DNA of 18,981 nucleotides, from the NCBI GenBank assembly GCA_041687295.1, contig JAWLCG010000052.1, forward strand, positions 1 to 18,981, given 5' to 3'. The stretch is from JAWLCG01 sp041687295 (GTDB lineage: Bacteria; Planctomycetota; Phycisphaerae; SM23-33; FEN-1343). Made by a program: the position numbers and the translations under genes. The first letter of the stretch is position 1. Every line of letters starts with the position of its first letter. The notes beneath the pieces are model-generated. The model had not been told where the DNA came from and did not search any database. It saw nothing but the letters and a program-made list of their open reading frames with translations. Below, piece by piece: positions 6,027 through 13,295 of this stretch.

Positions 6027-8069
6027 TCAGCCGGTGGCGTGGTGGGGCTTGTGGGCTCGGGCGCAGCGGCGGATGGCGGCGATGAGGTCCTCGCCGGGGC
6101 CGCCCTTGGTGACGTAGTCGACGGCGCCGGCGTCGCGCATGGCCTGGGCCATGTCGGCCTGCTGGTGCATGCTCAGGCCGATCACCGGCAGGCCGGGCAT
6201 TTCGGCGGCCAGGCGGCGGGTGGCCTCGATGCCGTTCATGCCGGGCATGCAGATGTCCATGACGACCACGTCGGGCCGAAGCTCGCGGGCCAGATCCAGG
6301 GCGCTCTGGCCGTCGTCGGCCTGGCCGAGCACCTCCAGGTCGGGCTCCTCCTCGAGCAGGCCGGCGAGCCCCTGGCGGACGATGTGGTGGTCATCGACCA
6401 GCAGCACGCGGATGATCCCTTCGCGGGGGACGGAGGGGGGGGCGGGCGGCTCGGCCGATGCCAGGGCCACGGCCCCGCCGGGCAGCTCGGCCTGCTGCGA
6501 GTGCAGCGGGGCCTGGAGGGTCACCGCAGTGCCCTCGCCCGGGGTGCTGTCGATGCGCACGCGCCCGCCGACCATCTCCAGCCGCTCGCGAATGCTGAAC
6601 AGCCCCAGGCCGCTGGCGGGGTCCTCGCCGCTTGGGGTGGCGGTCGGGTCGAAGCCGGCCCCGCGGTCGCGGACGATCACGCGCATCTGGTCGTCGTGGG
6701 CCAGCTCCTGGCGAATCTCGGCCTTGGCTACACCGGCGTGCTTGATGACGTTGAGCAGCAGCTCGCGCGTCGCGTCGAACAGCAGCACACGAACGTCCTC
6801 GGCGTCGGGGTCGGCGGCCTCGTCGGTCTGGACGCACACGCGCAGGCCGTGCTTGACCTGCATCTGCCGGCCCAGCCAGTCCAGGGCGGCCGCCAGGCCC
6901 GCGTCGTAGAGGATCGGCGGGAACAGTTCCACCGCCAGCGTCCGCGAGGTGTCGATCGACTCGACCAGCAGCTGGTCGACCTGGTCGAGCTGGTTGTTCT
7001 GCTTCTCCTCAGCCAGCCGTCCGCGGAGCACGCCGAGGTTGAACCGCGCCCCCACCAGCAGCTGCTGGAGGTGGTCGTGCAGCAGTTGGGCGAGCCGGCG
7101 GCGCTCGCGCTGCTCGGCCTGGCTGAGCTGGGCGGCGAGGTGGCGCAGCTGGGCGGTCCGCTGCTCGGCGACGCGGGTGCGGTCATCGACGCGGCGTTCG
7201 AGGGTCTGGTTCAGCGCCTCCAGCTCCGCCAGCAGCCGTTCGCGCTCCGAGATGTCCTGGGCGACGACGACGGCCCCGACGACGGTCGGGCCGGCCAGGA
7301 TGGGCGAGGCGTTCATCAGGACCGTCAGGTTCCGCCCGGTCCGGGTGCCCAGGCGGTAGCGGCGGTTGGCGACCGACTGGCCGCGAAGGGCCTGGGCCAG
7401 CGGCAGGCTCTCGGCGTCGACGGGCTGGCCGTCCGGGGTGCGAAGGTCGATGAGGTGCTGCAGCTGCTCGACGGTCATCGTGAGCGGGTCGAAGCCCAGC
7501 TGCGCGATGGCCGTGGGGTTGGCGCGGACGGGTCGGCCGGCGGCGTCGAAGATCATCACCGGCAGGACCATGCCGTTGAGCACCGCGTCGAGTTCGTCGG
7601 CGCGGCGGCGGGCATCGGCGGCGGCCTGCTCGGCCTGGCGGCGCAGCTCGACCTGCTCGGCCAGCAGGGCCTCGCGCTCGCCCTCAAGCCGCTTGCGCTC
7701 GATCGCGTAGTGGATCGCCCGCGCCAGGCCGGGCGCGTCGGACTGGCCCTTGATGAGGTACTCCTGGGCCCCAAGGCGCAGGGCCTGCATGCCCAGCACC
7801 TCGTCGCCGGCGCCGGTCAGCACCACCAGCGGCAGATGGGGCGCCCCGTCGCGGGCCCGGCGGACCGTATCGAGGCCCTGGCTGTCGGGCAGCGAGAGGT
7901 CCAGCAGGACCACGTCGAACGGCTCTCGGCCCGCGCGATCCAGGGCGGTCTGCAGGGCCCTCTCGTGCACCAGTTCCATCGCCGGCTCGCTCAGGCCGCG
8001 CAGCGCCTCGCCCAGCAGCAGGGCGTCGCCCGGATTGTCCTCCACCAGCAGCACGCGCAGGGCCGTCAT
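6027..8069 (-). CDS. Hybrid sensor histidine kinase: REC-PAS-HisKA_3-HATPase-REC
   Basis: A cytoplasmic protein of 680 residues (682 if the GTG at 8075 is used; numbers below follow the longer form). Domain order: receiver 1 (about 6-120, acidic pair E12-D13, phospho-acceptor D59 in LLDLSLPD, K109); coiled coil (125-165); PAS (about 165-275); a second coiled coil (280-325); HisKA_3 dimerisation domain with His333 in RRRLAQLLHDH; HATPase with N442 (ELLLNVIKHAG), G1 box DRGAGFDP (470-477) and G2 box GLGLFSIRERL; and a C-terminal NarL-type receiver (about 555-675, D561-D562, D607, K657). There are no membrane segments. The ATG at 8069 is preferred because GGGAAG is then well spaced. It lies 31 bases after the small receiver gene and is probably co-transcribed. 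The C-terminal receiver resembles NarL receivers but lacks the helix-turn-helix. Confidence 0.93.
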   Translation of the reverse strand: MTALRVLLVEDNPGDALLLGEALRGLSEPAMELVHERALQTALDRAGREPFDVVLLDLSLPDSQGLDTVRRARDGAPHLPLVVLTGAGDEVLGMQALRLGAQEYLIKGQSDAPGLARAIHYAIERKRLEGEREALLAEQVELRRQAEQAAADARRRADELDAVLNGMVLPVMIFDAAGRPVRANPTAIAQLGFDPLTMTVEQLQHLIDLRTPDGQPVDAESLPLAQALRGQSVANRRYRLGTRTGRNLTVLMNASPILAGPTVVGAVVVAQDISERERLLAELEALNQTLERRVDDRTRVAEQRTAQLRHLAAQLSQAEQRERRRLAQLLHDHLQQLLVGARFNLGVLRGRLAEEKQNNQLDQVDQLLVESIDTSRTLAVELFPPILYDAGLAAALDWLGRQMQVKHGLRVCVQTDEAADPDAEDVRVLLFDATRELLLNVIKHAGVAKAEIRQELAHDDQMRVIVRDRGAGFDPTATPSGEDPASGLGLFSIRERLEMVGGRVRIDSTPGEGTAVTLQAPLHSQQAELPGGAVALASAEPPAPPSVPREGIIRVLLVDDHHIVRQGLAGLLEEEPDLEVLGQADDGQSALDLARELRPDVVVMDICMPGMNGIEATRRLAAEMPGLPVIGLSMHQQADMAQAMRDAGAVDYVTKGGPGEDLIAAIRRCARAHKPHHATG

Positions 8070-8100
8070 CCGCACTTCCCTTTCCCGTCGGAGGGCGAGG

Positions 8101-8547
8101 TCAGTCCTCCAGAGGAGGCAACTTCACGACCGTCAGCCAGAAGTCCTCGATCGACTGCACCACGTGCAGGAACTGCTGGAAGTCCACCGGCTTGGTGATG
8201 TAGCAGTTCGCATAATACTCGTAGGCCCGCAGCACGTCCTCCTCGGCCCGCGAGGTCGTCAGCACGACCACCGGGATGCGCATCAGCTCGGGGTCGCCCT
8301 TGATCTCCTTGAGCACCTCGCGGCCATCCTTGCGGGGCAGGTTCAGGTCCAGCAGGATCACGTCGGGCCGGGGGGCGTCGGCGAACGGGCCCTGGCGGCG
8401 CAGAAAGGCCATCGCCTCCACGCCATCGCCGGCCACGTGCAGGCGGTTCTTGACCTTGGCCTCGTTGAGCGCCTCGATCGTCAGCCGCACGTCGCCGGGG
8501 CTGTCCTCGACCAGCAGGATCTCGACCGGACTGCCGCTCTCGTACAT
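8101..8547 (-). CDS. Rcp1-like single-domain response regulator
   Basis: A stand-alone receiver of 148 residues. The acidic pair is E14-D15 (LLVEDSPGD), the phospho-acceptor is D67 in LLDLNLP, the switch Thr is in VVVLTTS (95-97 region), and K119 is in ITKPVDFQQF. The SPGD start and KPVDFQQF end are typical of Rcp1-type regulators, which pass phosphate between kinases and usually lack an output domain. The ATG at 8547 is chosen because GGAG (complement of 8554-8557) is six bases upstream; longer frames reach 8559 and 8628 but have poorer ribosome sites. It is the first gene of a two-gene unit with the hybrid kinase, so it is probably a partner or phosphate shuttle for that kinase. Confidence 0.92.
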   Translation of the reverse strand: MYESGSPVEILLVEDSPGDVRLTIEALNEAKVKNRLHVAGDGVEAMAFLRRQGPFADAPRPDVILLDLNLPRKDGREVLKEIKGDPELMRIPVVVLTTSRAEEDVLRAYEYYANCYITKPVDFQQFLHVVQSIEDFWLTVVKLPPLED

Positions 8548-8664
8548 GTCACGCTCCATTCCAGGCGGTTGATGCCCGGCCCTGGCCCGATCGACGGGAC
8601 ACGCCTGACGCCACCACGGCCGGCTCAACCCGACGACGACGGCCCCCTGCCAGTGCCGTAGGCT

Positions 8665-8670
8665 ATTGTA
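8665..8670 (-). promoter_or_regulatory. Candidate -10 box for the receiver-kinase operon
   Basis: TACAAT on the minus strand, with no convincing -35 sequence 16-18 bases upstream. It is about 118 bases before the chosen ATG, implying a leader of roughly 110 bases. No other -10-like hexamer stands out in this gap of about 200 bases. Confidence 0.3.
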
Positions 8671-8748
8671 CGCACCTTACCCGACGCCGGACGAGGCTAC
8701 GACCCCAACTTCTTGCCCTCAGCAGGCCAAGGGCTCGGCCAGACACGT

Positions 8749-9765
8749 CTACCGGTGGAGGTGGTTGCCGCGCTCGGCCAGGTCCACGGCCAACCGCAGC
8801 GCCGCCGTCATGCTGCCGGGATTGGCGCGGTTGCGGTGGGCGATGTCGTAGGCCGTGCCGTGGTCCGGGCTGGTCCGCACGATCGGCAGGCCCAGCGTGA
8901 GGTTGACCGCCTCATCGAAGGCCAGCAGCTTCAGCGGGATCAGCCCCTGGTCGTGGTACATCGCCACCACCACGTCGTACTTGCCCGCCACGGCCTGGGG
9001 GAAGAGGCTGTCGGCCGGGAAGGGGCCGTGAACGTCGATGCCGGCCTCGCTGGCCATCAGGATGGCCGGCTCGATGATGCGGTGCTCCTCGTCGCCGAAT
9101 CGGCCCGCCTCGCCGGCGTGGGGGTTCACCCCGCACACGGCGATGCGGGGCTTGTCGATGCCGAACCACTCCCGCAGGGCCTGGTCGGCCAGGTCGATGG
9201 GATTGAAGACCTTGCCGATCGTGAAGCCGTGGCGCAGGTCGAACAGGGCCTCGTGGATCGTCGCCAGCACCACCCGCAGCTTGGGCGAGTGGAACATCAT
9301 CGCCACGTGCTTGCTCTTGAAGCGGTCGGCCAGCAGCTCGGTGTGGCCGGGGTACTTGCGGCAGCCCGCCAGCAGCCAGGCCTCCTTGCTGATGGGCCCG
9401 GTGACGATGGCGTCGATGAGCCCGGCCTTGGCGGCCAGGATCGCGTCCTCGCAGAAGGCCAGGCTCGCCTGCCCGCCGGCCTTGGTGGGCTTGGCCTCGG
9501 CCGGGCCGGGCCGGCCGAACTCGTCGTAGTCCAGCACCACCACGTCCAGGTCGTAGCGGCGGATGTTCTCGTGGTGGTCGCGGTACCAGTAGACGTCGAT
9601 CTCGGCCAGGTCGGCGGCATAGGTCAGCATCTCGTTGAGGCCGAAGATGACCCACCGCGCCGCCGCCCGCAGCGTCGGGTCGGCCAGGGCCTTGACGATG
9701 ACCTCGGCGCCAATGCCGGCCGGGTCGCCCATGGTGATTCCGATTGTCGGTCGCCTCTGCTCCAT
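8749..9765 (-). CDS. pdxA: 4-hydroxythreonine-4-phosphate dehydrogenase (PdxA)
   Basis: A 338-residue protein. PdxA oxidises 4-phosphohydroxy-L-threonine with NAD in the DXP-dependent pathway to pyridoxal phosphate. TIGITMGDPAGIGAEV opens the protein as expected. Divalent-metal and substrate histidines are visible: H141 (YPGHTE), H171 (LATIHEALFD), H216 (CGVNPHAGE) and H271 (AMYHDQGLIPLK). SPDHGTAYDIA (299-309) is the C-terminal signature. The frame stays open far upstream to 10305, but that part overlaps ribE antisense to its reading and carries no homology, so the ATG at 9765 is used. It lies 35 bases after ribE and is probably co-transcribed. Broader PdxA-like enzymes acting on other phosphorylated hydroxy acids exist and cannot be excluded. 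Confidence 0.93.
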   Translation of the reverse strand: MEQRRPTIGITMGDPAGIGAEVIVKALADPTLRAAARWVIFGLNEMLTYAADLAEIDVYWYRDHHENIRRYDLDVVVLDYDEFGRPGPAEAKPTKAGGQASLAFCEDAILAAKAGLIDAIVTGPISKEAWLLAGCRKYPGHTELLADRFKSKHVAMMFHSPKLRVVLATIHEALFDLRHGFTIGKVFNPIDLADQALREWFGIDKPRIAVCGVNPHAGEAGRFGDEEHRIIEPAILMASEAGIDVHGPFPADSLFPQAVAGKYDVVVAMYHDQGLIPLKLLAFDEAVNLTLGLPIVRTSPDHGTAYDIAHRNRANPGSMTAALRLAVDLAERGNHLHR

Positions 9766-9800
9766 CCGCTCGCTTTCCCGGACGCGGCCACGTCCTGCTG

Positions 9801-10442
9801 CTACGCAAACCCCGCCTGGCGGAGCTTCTCGATCGTCAGTCCGTCCCCGCCGGCCAGTTGGCCCAGCAGACGGCGGACGTACTTGCCCAATACGTCGGTC
9901 TCGATGTTCACCGCGTCGCCGACCCGCAGGCCCTGCAGCGTCGTCTCGGCCAGGGTTGTCGGGATCAGCGCGACGTGGAACCGCCCGTCGGCGACGCCGG
10001 CCAGGGTCAGGCTCACGCCGCTCAGGGCGACGCTGCCCTTGGAGACCATCTCGTCGGTAAGCGCCTTGTCGCAGCGGACGTGGAGCAGCCACTGCCCGCC
10101 GGCGGTCTCGGTCCGCTCGATGGTGCCGGTGCCGTCGATGTGGCCCTGGACGATGTGGCCCTCGAGGCCCTCGCCGAGGCGCATCGCCCGCTCGAGGTTG
10201 ACCCGCGCGCCCTCGCTCAGCGTGCCCAGCGTGGTTCGGCTGAGTGTCTCGGCGACGACGTCGAAGGCGCCGACACTGCCGGCCAGGCTCGCGGCCGTCA
10301 GGCACGCGCCGTTGACGGCCACGCTGTCGCCGAGGCGCACGCCCTCGGCCAGCGGGCCCAGGTCAATGAACAGCCGACGCCCCTGACGGGTCGGCTCGGC
10401 CCGGCGAACGGTGCCCACGAATTGGATGATTCCGGTGAACAT
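9801..10442 (-). CDS. ribE: Riboflavin synthase alpha subunit
   Basis: A 213-residue protein made of two lumazine-binding repeats (about 1-96 and 97-195). Riboflavin synthase dismutates two 6,7-dimethyl-8-ribityllumazine molecules to riboflavin. It starts with the diagnostic MFTGIIQFVGTV. GDSVAVNGACLTA (38-50) and GHIVQGHIDGTGTI belong to the two barrels, and KGSVALSGVSLTLAG is the repeat-2 counterpart. GAAGGG lies a few bases before the ATG. No FMN riboswitch consensus is visible upstream. It is first in a probable ribE-pdxA unit; no other rib genes are in the window. The symbol is the ribE/ribC equivalent, depending on convention. Confidence 0.95.
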   Translation of the reverse strand: MFTGIIQFVGTVRRAEPTRQGRRLFIDLGPLAEGVRLGDSVAVNGACLTAASLAGSVGAFDVVAETLSRTTLGTLSEGARVNLERAMRLGEGLEGHIVQGHIDGTGTIERTETAGGQWLLHVRCDKALTDEMVSKGSVALSGVSLTLAGVADGRFHVALIPTTLAETTLQGLRVGDAVNIETDVLGKYVRRLLGQLAGGDGLTIEKLRQAGFA

Positions 10443-10534
10443 GGCAAGCCCTTCATGCTAGGGGATGGGGGCCCGCTTGGCAATGGCCCGGCTGGGCGAA
10501 TGGGCGGCGGCGGGGCGAAAACCCGCCTGCCCCC

Positions 10535-10563
10535 TTGGCCGGGTCGGCCACATTTTGTAACAT
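10535..10563 (+). promoter_or_regulatory. Weak promoter candidate for the 5-FCL and transpeptidase genes
   Basis: TTGGCC (10535-10540) and TAACAT (10558-10563) are 17 bp apart, in the divergent gap between ribE and the cyclo-ligase gene. Both boxes are imperfect. Transcription would begin near 10570. Confidence 0.3.
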
Positions 10564-10637
10564 CATCCGGCGGCATTAGCCGATGGAGCCCGTAGGAAGC
10601 GCCCCGGCCGGTGCCGCTGCGCCCCGAGCGACGGACC

Positions 10638-11213
10638 ATGAAGAGCACCATCCGCCAGGAAATCCGAAACCGCCTCGCCCAGCTCGACGAGATGGCCCGC
10701 TACACGCGGAGCCTGTCGGCCTGCAAGAAGCTGACCAGCCTGCCGGAATTTCAGCAGGCCTCGACGGTGATGCTGTACCTGTCGCTGCCGGACGAGGTGC
10801 AGACGGCCGCCGCGGCCCTGGCGGCCTGGCAGCGCGGCAAGACCGTCGCGGTGCCCAAGGTCTACTGGGAGCACCGCCGGATCATGCCCATGGAGATCCA
10901 GAGCCTCGAAACCGGCCTGGTGACCACCCAGCACGGCATCCCCGAGCCGGCCGAGGAAAGGCCCATCCCCCTGGAGATGATCGACCTGATCGTCGTGCCG
11001 GGCCTGGCCTTCGACGCCCAGGGCAACCGCCTGGGCCGAGGCGGCGGGTTCTACGACCGCTTCCTCTGTCAGCCGGGCAACCAGGCCGTCACCTGTGGGC
11101 TGGCCTTCCACGAGCAGATCGTCGACGAGCTGCCCGTCGAGGCCCACGACCGCGTGATCGACCTGCTGGTGACCGACGAAAAGGTCATCCGCTTCGACCA
11201 CCGCGAAGCCTAG
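10638..11213 (+). CDS. 5-formyltetrahydrofolate cyclo-ligase
   Basis: A 191-residue protein of the 5-FCL family, which converts 5-formyl-THF to 5,10-methenyl-THF with ATP and so rescues the storage form of folate. IVVPGLAFDAQGNRLGRGGGFYDRFL (118-143) is the unmistakable C-terminal signature, with the GRGGGFYDR nucleotide/phosphate loop intact. MLYLSLPDEVQT (45-56) is the substrate-side motif. The ATG at 10638 is preferred over an in-frame GTG at 10611, because the protein then starts at the conserved helix MKSTIRQEIR. The ribosome site is weak. The transpeptidase follows 54 bases later, probably in the same transcript. In E. coli the equivalent is ygfA/fau. Confidence 0.95.
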   Translation: MKSTIRQEIRNRLAQLDEMARYTRSLSACKKLTSLPEFQQASTVMLYLSLPDEVQTAAAALAAWQRGKTVAVPKVYWEHRRIMPMEIQSLETGLVTTQHGIPEPAEERPIPLEMIDLIVVPGLAFDAQGNRLGRGGGFYDRFLCQPGNQAVTCGLAFHEQIVDELPVEAHDRVIDLLVTDEKVIRFDHREA

Positions 11214-11267
11214 CCTCGCCCGGCCCGCCGAGAGCCCGCGTTCACGGATGAACCAAGGAGCCCCGCC

Positions 11268-12305
11268 ATGGCCCGGAGCCGAACCCGCCCCGTCACCCGC
11301 CTGCTGCTGTCCGTCGTACTGCTGGCCGTCGGCACCGTCATGGCCCTGCACCTGTCGGGCCAGCGCCAGGCGAGCCCCGACTCGACGGCCCACGCCGAGA
11401 GCCCCCGGCCCCAGTTCGGCCTGGCCGGCGACCCCGCACCGGCCCCCCGGCCGCAACCATCCACACAAAATGAGCTTGCGAACGCGCAGGCCGCTGCCCC
11501 GACCGCCTCGGCCGACCAGCTCTCCCGCGCCGAGCAGAACCTTCGCCGCGGCCTGGAGGTCTATGCCCAGGGCGGCGACGCCAACGTCGTCGAGGCCCGC
11601 CGCCTGCTCAGCGCCGCCCTGGCCAGCGGCGCCTTGCCCGGGGCCGCCGAGCAGCAGTGCCGCCAGACGCTCATCCAGATCGCCGACCAGGTCGTCTTTG
11701 GCCGAAAGATCTTCGACACCGACCCTTACGCCTATCGGTACGTGGTCAAGCCCGGCGATACGCTGGTGGCCATCGCCCGCCGCGAGGGTCTGAGCGTGCC
11801 CGCCGAGGCCGTCCAACGCGTCAACGGCATCACCAACCCCCGCGCCCTACGGGTGGGCCAGTGGCTCAAGCTGGTCAAGGGCCCCTTCCACGCCATCGTC
11901 ACCAAGCGGTCGTTCACGCTGGACCTCTACCAGCAGGACATGTTCGTCCGCAGCTACCGCGTGGGCCTGGGCCAGGACGGCTCGACGCCGGTGGGCTCGT
12001 GGGACGTCTCCGAGCGGATCGACCACGCCACCTGGAACCCCCCGCCCAGCGCCGGCCAGACCCGCACGGCCATCTACTGGGGCCAGCCCGACTACCCCCT
12101 CGGCCGCGACGGCCTGTGGATCGCCCTGCGCGGCACCGACGCCAACACCAGCCTGCTCACCGGCTTCGGCATCCACGGCACCAACGAGCCCGAGAGCATC
12201 GGCCAGCAGTCCAGCCTCGGCTGCGTCCGCCTCGACGACGACTCCATCGCCGAAGTCTTCGCCTTCCTCCTGCCCGGCGGCAGCAAGGTCGAGATCCGCC
12301 CATAG
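11268..12305 (+). CDS. LysM and YkuD L,D-transpeptidase, membrane-anchored
   Basis: A 345-residue exported cell-wall enzyme. Residues 9-29 form an N-terminal membrane anchor or signal sequence; 35-80 is a Pro/Ala/Gln-rich linker; 83-145 is a helical segment resembling a TPR-like unit. A LysM domain lies at about 158-203 (YVVKPGDTLVAIARREG...LRVGQWLKLV). YkuD follows at about 207-345. The catalytic pattern is His303 in GFGIHGTNEP and Cys319 in SSLGCVRLDD. The His usually seen two residues before the Cys (SHGC) is Leu here (SLGC), a substitution found in some active members. Such enzymes make 3-3 crosslinks or attach proteins to peptidoglycan via mDAP. AAGGAG (11255-11260) sits seven bases before the ATG, a strong ribosome site. 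Confidence 0.93.
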   Translation: MARSRTRPVTRLLLSVVLLAVGTVMALHLSGQRQASPDSTAHAESPRPQFGLAGDPAPAPRPQPSTQNELANAQAAAPTASADQLSRAEQNLRRGLEVYAQGGDANVVEARRLLSAALASGALPGAAEQQCRQTLIQIADQVVFGRKIFDTDPYAYRYVVKPGDTLVAIARREGLSVPAEAVQRVNGITNPRALRVGQWLKLVKGPFHAIVTKRSFTLDLYQQDMFVRSYRVGLGQDGSTPVGSWDVSERIDHATWNPPPSAGQTRTAIYWGQPDYPLGRDGLWIALRGTDANTSLLTGFGIHGTNEPESIGQQSSLGCVRLDDDSIAEVFAFLLPGGSKVEIRP

Positions 12306-12315
12306 GCCGAGCCCC

Positions 12316-12349
12316 GTAGGCCGGGTCGAGCGCCAGCGAGGCCCGGCAA
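12316..12349 (+). repeat. Family E REP-like element
   Basis: Starts GTAGGCCGGGTCGAGCG and ends GAGGCCCGGCAA, with one extra C in the core relative to 12531-12563. It lies 10 bases after the transpeptidase stop. Confidence 0.85.
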
Positions 12350-12530
12350 CCGCCCAGGTCAGAGCCTTCATCACCGCCGATTGGGTTCGTTCCGTCACGT
12401 CTGCCCCTCCGCGATCCCCCGAATTGGGTTCGTTCCGTCAGGAATGCCCGTCTCGCCGCCCGGAATTGGGTTCGTTCCGTCAGAACCGCCCGTCTCGTTG
12501 CCTGGGATTGGGTTCGTTCCGTCAGAGCCC

Positions 12531-12563
12531 GTAGGCCGGGTCGAGCGCAGCGAGGCCCGGCAA
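12531..12563 (+). repeat. Family E REP-like element inside the array
   Basis: Starts GTAGGCCGGGTCGAGCGCAG and ends GAGGCCCGGCAA. It interrupts the 42-bp rhythm of the box array, which suggests it arrived after the array formed. Confidence 0.85.
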
Positions 12564-12666
12564 TCGACCTCGTCCGAGCCTTCGGAACCGCCAATTGGGT
12601 TCGTTCCGCCAGATCCGCCCCCCGGCGGCCGGAATTGGGTTCGTTCCGTCACGCCGAGCCTGGGCC

Positions 12667-12702
12667 GTATGGAGTGCGGCGGCATCGACGCCGCTTTGGC
12701 TT
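12667..12702 (+). repeat. Family I repeat, forward copy
   Basis: GTATGGAGTGCGGCGGCATC followed by GACGCCGCTTTGGCTT. The reverse-complement copy at 13152-13187 differs at about three positions over 36 bp. Confidence 0.8.
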
Positions 12703-12840
12703 AGTGCCCCCCAAGCCCGCGACAGGATTGGGTTCGTTTCCGTTCGAGGGGATCCAGCCTTACGCTCGTACTCGTCAACACTTGCGCCCATCCCAATTGG
12801 GTTCGTTTCTCCGGGGCCCAGTTTCCGCTACCCCAGTCTT

Positions 12841-12916
12841 GTAGGCCGGACGCAGTCCGGCGGGGACAGGGGCGCCCATGAAGACTCTGGCCCCAGCCGG
12901 ACTCCGTCCGGCCTAC
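12841..12916. repeat. Family F inverted pair (REPIN-like)
   Basis: GTAGGCCGGACGCAGTCCGG plus C (12841-12861) and its inverted partner GCCGGACTCCGTCCGGCCTA plus C (12896-12916) match at 20 of 21 positions across a 34-bp loop. Each arm is itself palindromic (CCGGAC...GTCCGG). The GTAGGCCGGA start closely resembles enterobacterial REP sequences. Confidence 0.85.
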
Positions 12917-13098
12917 ACCTGCCGCCAATTGGGTCGTTTCTCCGGGGCGACTCCACCCTTACCCCTAGCCTTGGCATCGTTTACATCCGGCCCAATTGGG
13001 TTCGTTTCGTCAGAGTCCCCACTTGGCGGGCCCTCACTCCGCCGCATAATAGTTCCTATTCTTGTATCTGAGGCTGTCCGGTGTGGCGTTTCTTCCCA

Positions 13099-13119
13099 GC
13101 CGGACTGCGTCCGGCCTAC
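13099..13119 (-). repeat. Single family F unit
   Basis: GCCGGACTGCGTCCGGCCTA plus C, the inverse of the 12841-12861 arm, with its GTAG foot on the minus strand. Confidence 0.8.
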
Positions 13120-13151
13120 CCGGTTCAGCCAGTTGCACCCATGGCGGGGGC

Positions 13152-13187
13152 AAGCCAAAGCGGCGTCAAGGCCGCCGCACTCCATAC
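13152..13187 (-). repeat. Family I repeat, inverted copy
   Basis: AAGCCAAAGCGGCGTCAAGG followed by CCGCCGCACTCCATAC. With 12667-12702 it brackets about 450 bp containing the last four array boxes and the family F elements. Confidence 0.8.
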
Positions 13188-13245
13188 TGCCCAGGCACCC
13201 TGCGACGCCGACGGTCACGTGCTGTACAGCTCTATCTCGCCGGCG

Positions 13246-13274
13246 TTGACAGGGCCCGGGCGTCAGGCCATAGT
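13246..13274 (+). promoter_or_regulatory. Promoter of UroD-family gene 1
   Basis: TTGACA (13246-13251) matches the -35 consensus perfectly. CATAGT (13269-13274) follows after 17 bp with four of six -10 matches. The start site would be near 13281 and the mRNA would begin just ahead of GGAGG (13285-13289). This is the best promoter match in the window. Confidence 0.65.
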
Positions 13275-13295
13275 GGCGGGCACGGGAGGTGAGCC

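Larger units (their letters stand above)
12379..13013 (+). repeat. Interspersed array of ten AATTGGGTTCGTTCCGTCA boxes
   Basis: Boxes begin at 12379, 12421, 12463, 12506, 12593, 12632, 12726, 12795, 12927 and 12994, all in one orientation. The first four are 42-43 bp apart. The 87-bp gap to the fifth is about two periods, half filled by a family E element (12531-12563). Boxes 1-6 are nearly identical. Boxes 7-10 shift to GGGTTCGTTT variants, two of them followed by CTCCGGGG. The linkers share CCCGTCTCG-type sequence, so the unit is a degenerate tandem repeat. It is not a CRISPR, because linkers are short, related and variable in length and boxes are not palindromic. Confidence 0.9.
12306..13295. 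other. Nearly 1-kb non-coding repeat island
   Basis: No gene is supported. Frames that look open here translate only the repeats (IGFVPS on +, TNPI on -). Contents: family E copies (12316-12349, 12531-12563), a ten-copy TTGGGTTCGTT array (12379-13013), an inverted pair of family I (12667-12702, 13152-13187), a family F REPIN (12841-12916), a single F unit (13099-13119) and a promoter for the UroD gene (13246-13274). Confidence 0.85.

Noticed and set aside
6039..8198. A 719-codon plus-strand open frame
   Set aside because: It is antisense to the well-supported hybrid kinase, with composition (Gly, Val, His, Gln rich) typical of GC-rich shadow frames.
9766..10305. Upstream extension of the pdxA frame by 180 codons
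   Set aside because: It overlaps ribE in another frame of the same strand, and the PdxA N-terminus begins exactly at the ATG at 9765.
10443..10637. FMN riboswitch ahead of ribE
   Set aside because: The conserved RFN-element motifs are not visible in the short leader on the minus strand.
12379..12651. CRISPR array
   Set aside because: Boxes are about 20 bp and not palindromic, linkers are 22-23 bp and related to one another, spacing is irregular after the fourth copy, and no cas genes are present.
12381..13071. Small proteins with IGFVPS or TNPI repeats
   Set aside because: Peptide periodicity is a by-product of the DNA repeats. Open frames occur on both strands, end in repeat copies and lack ribosome sites.
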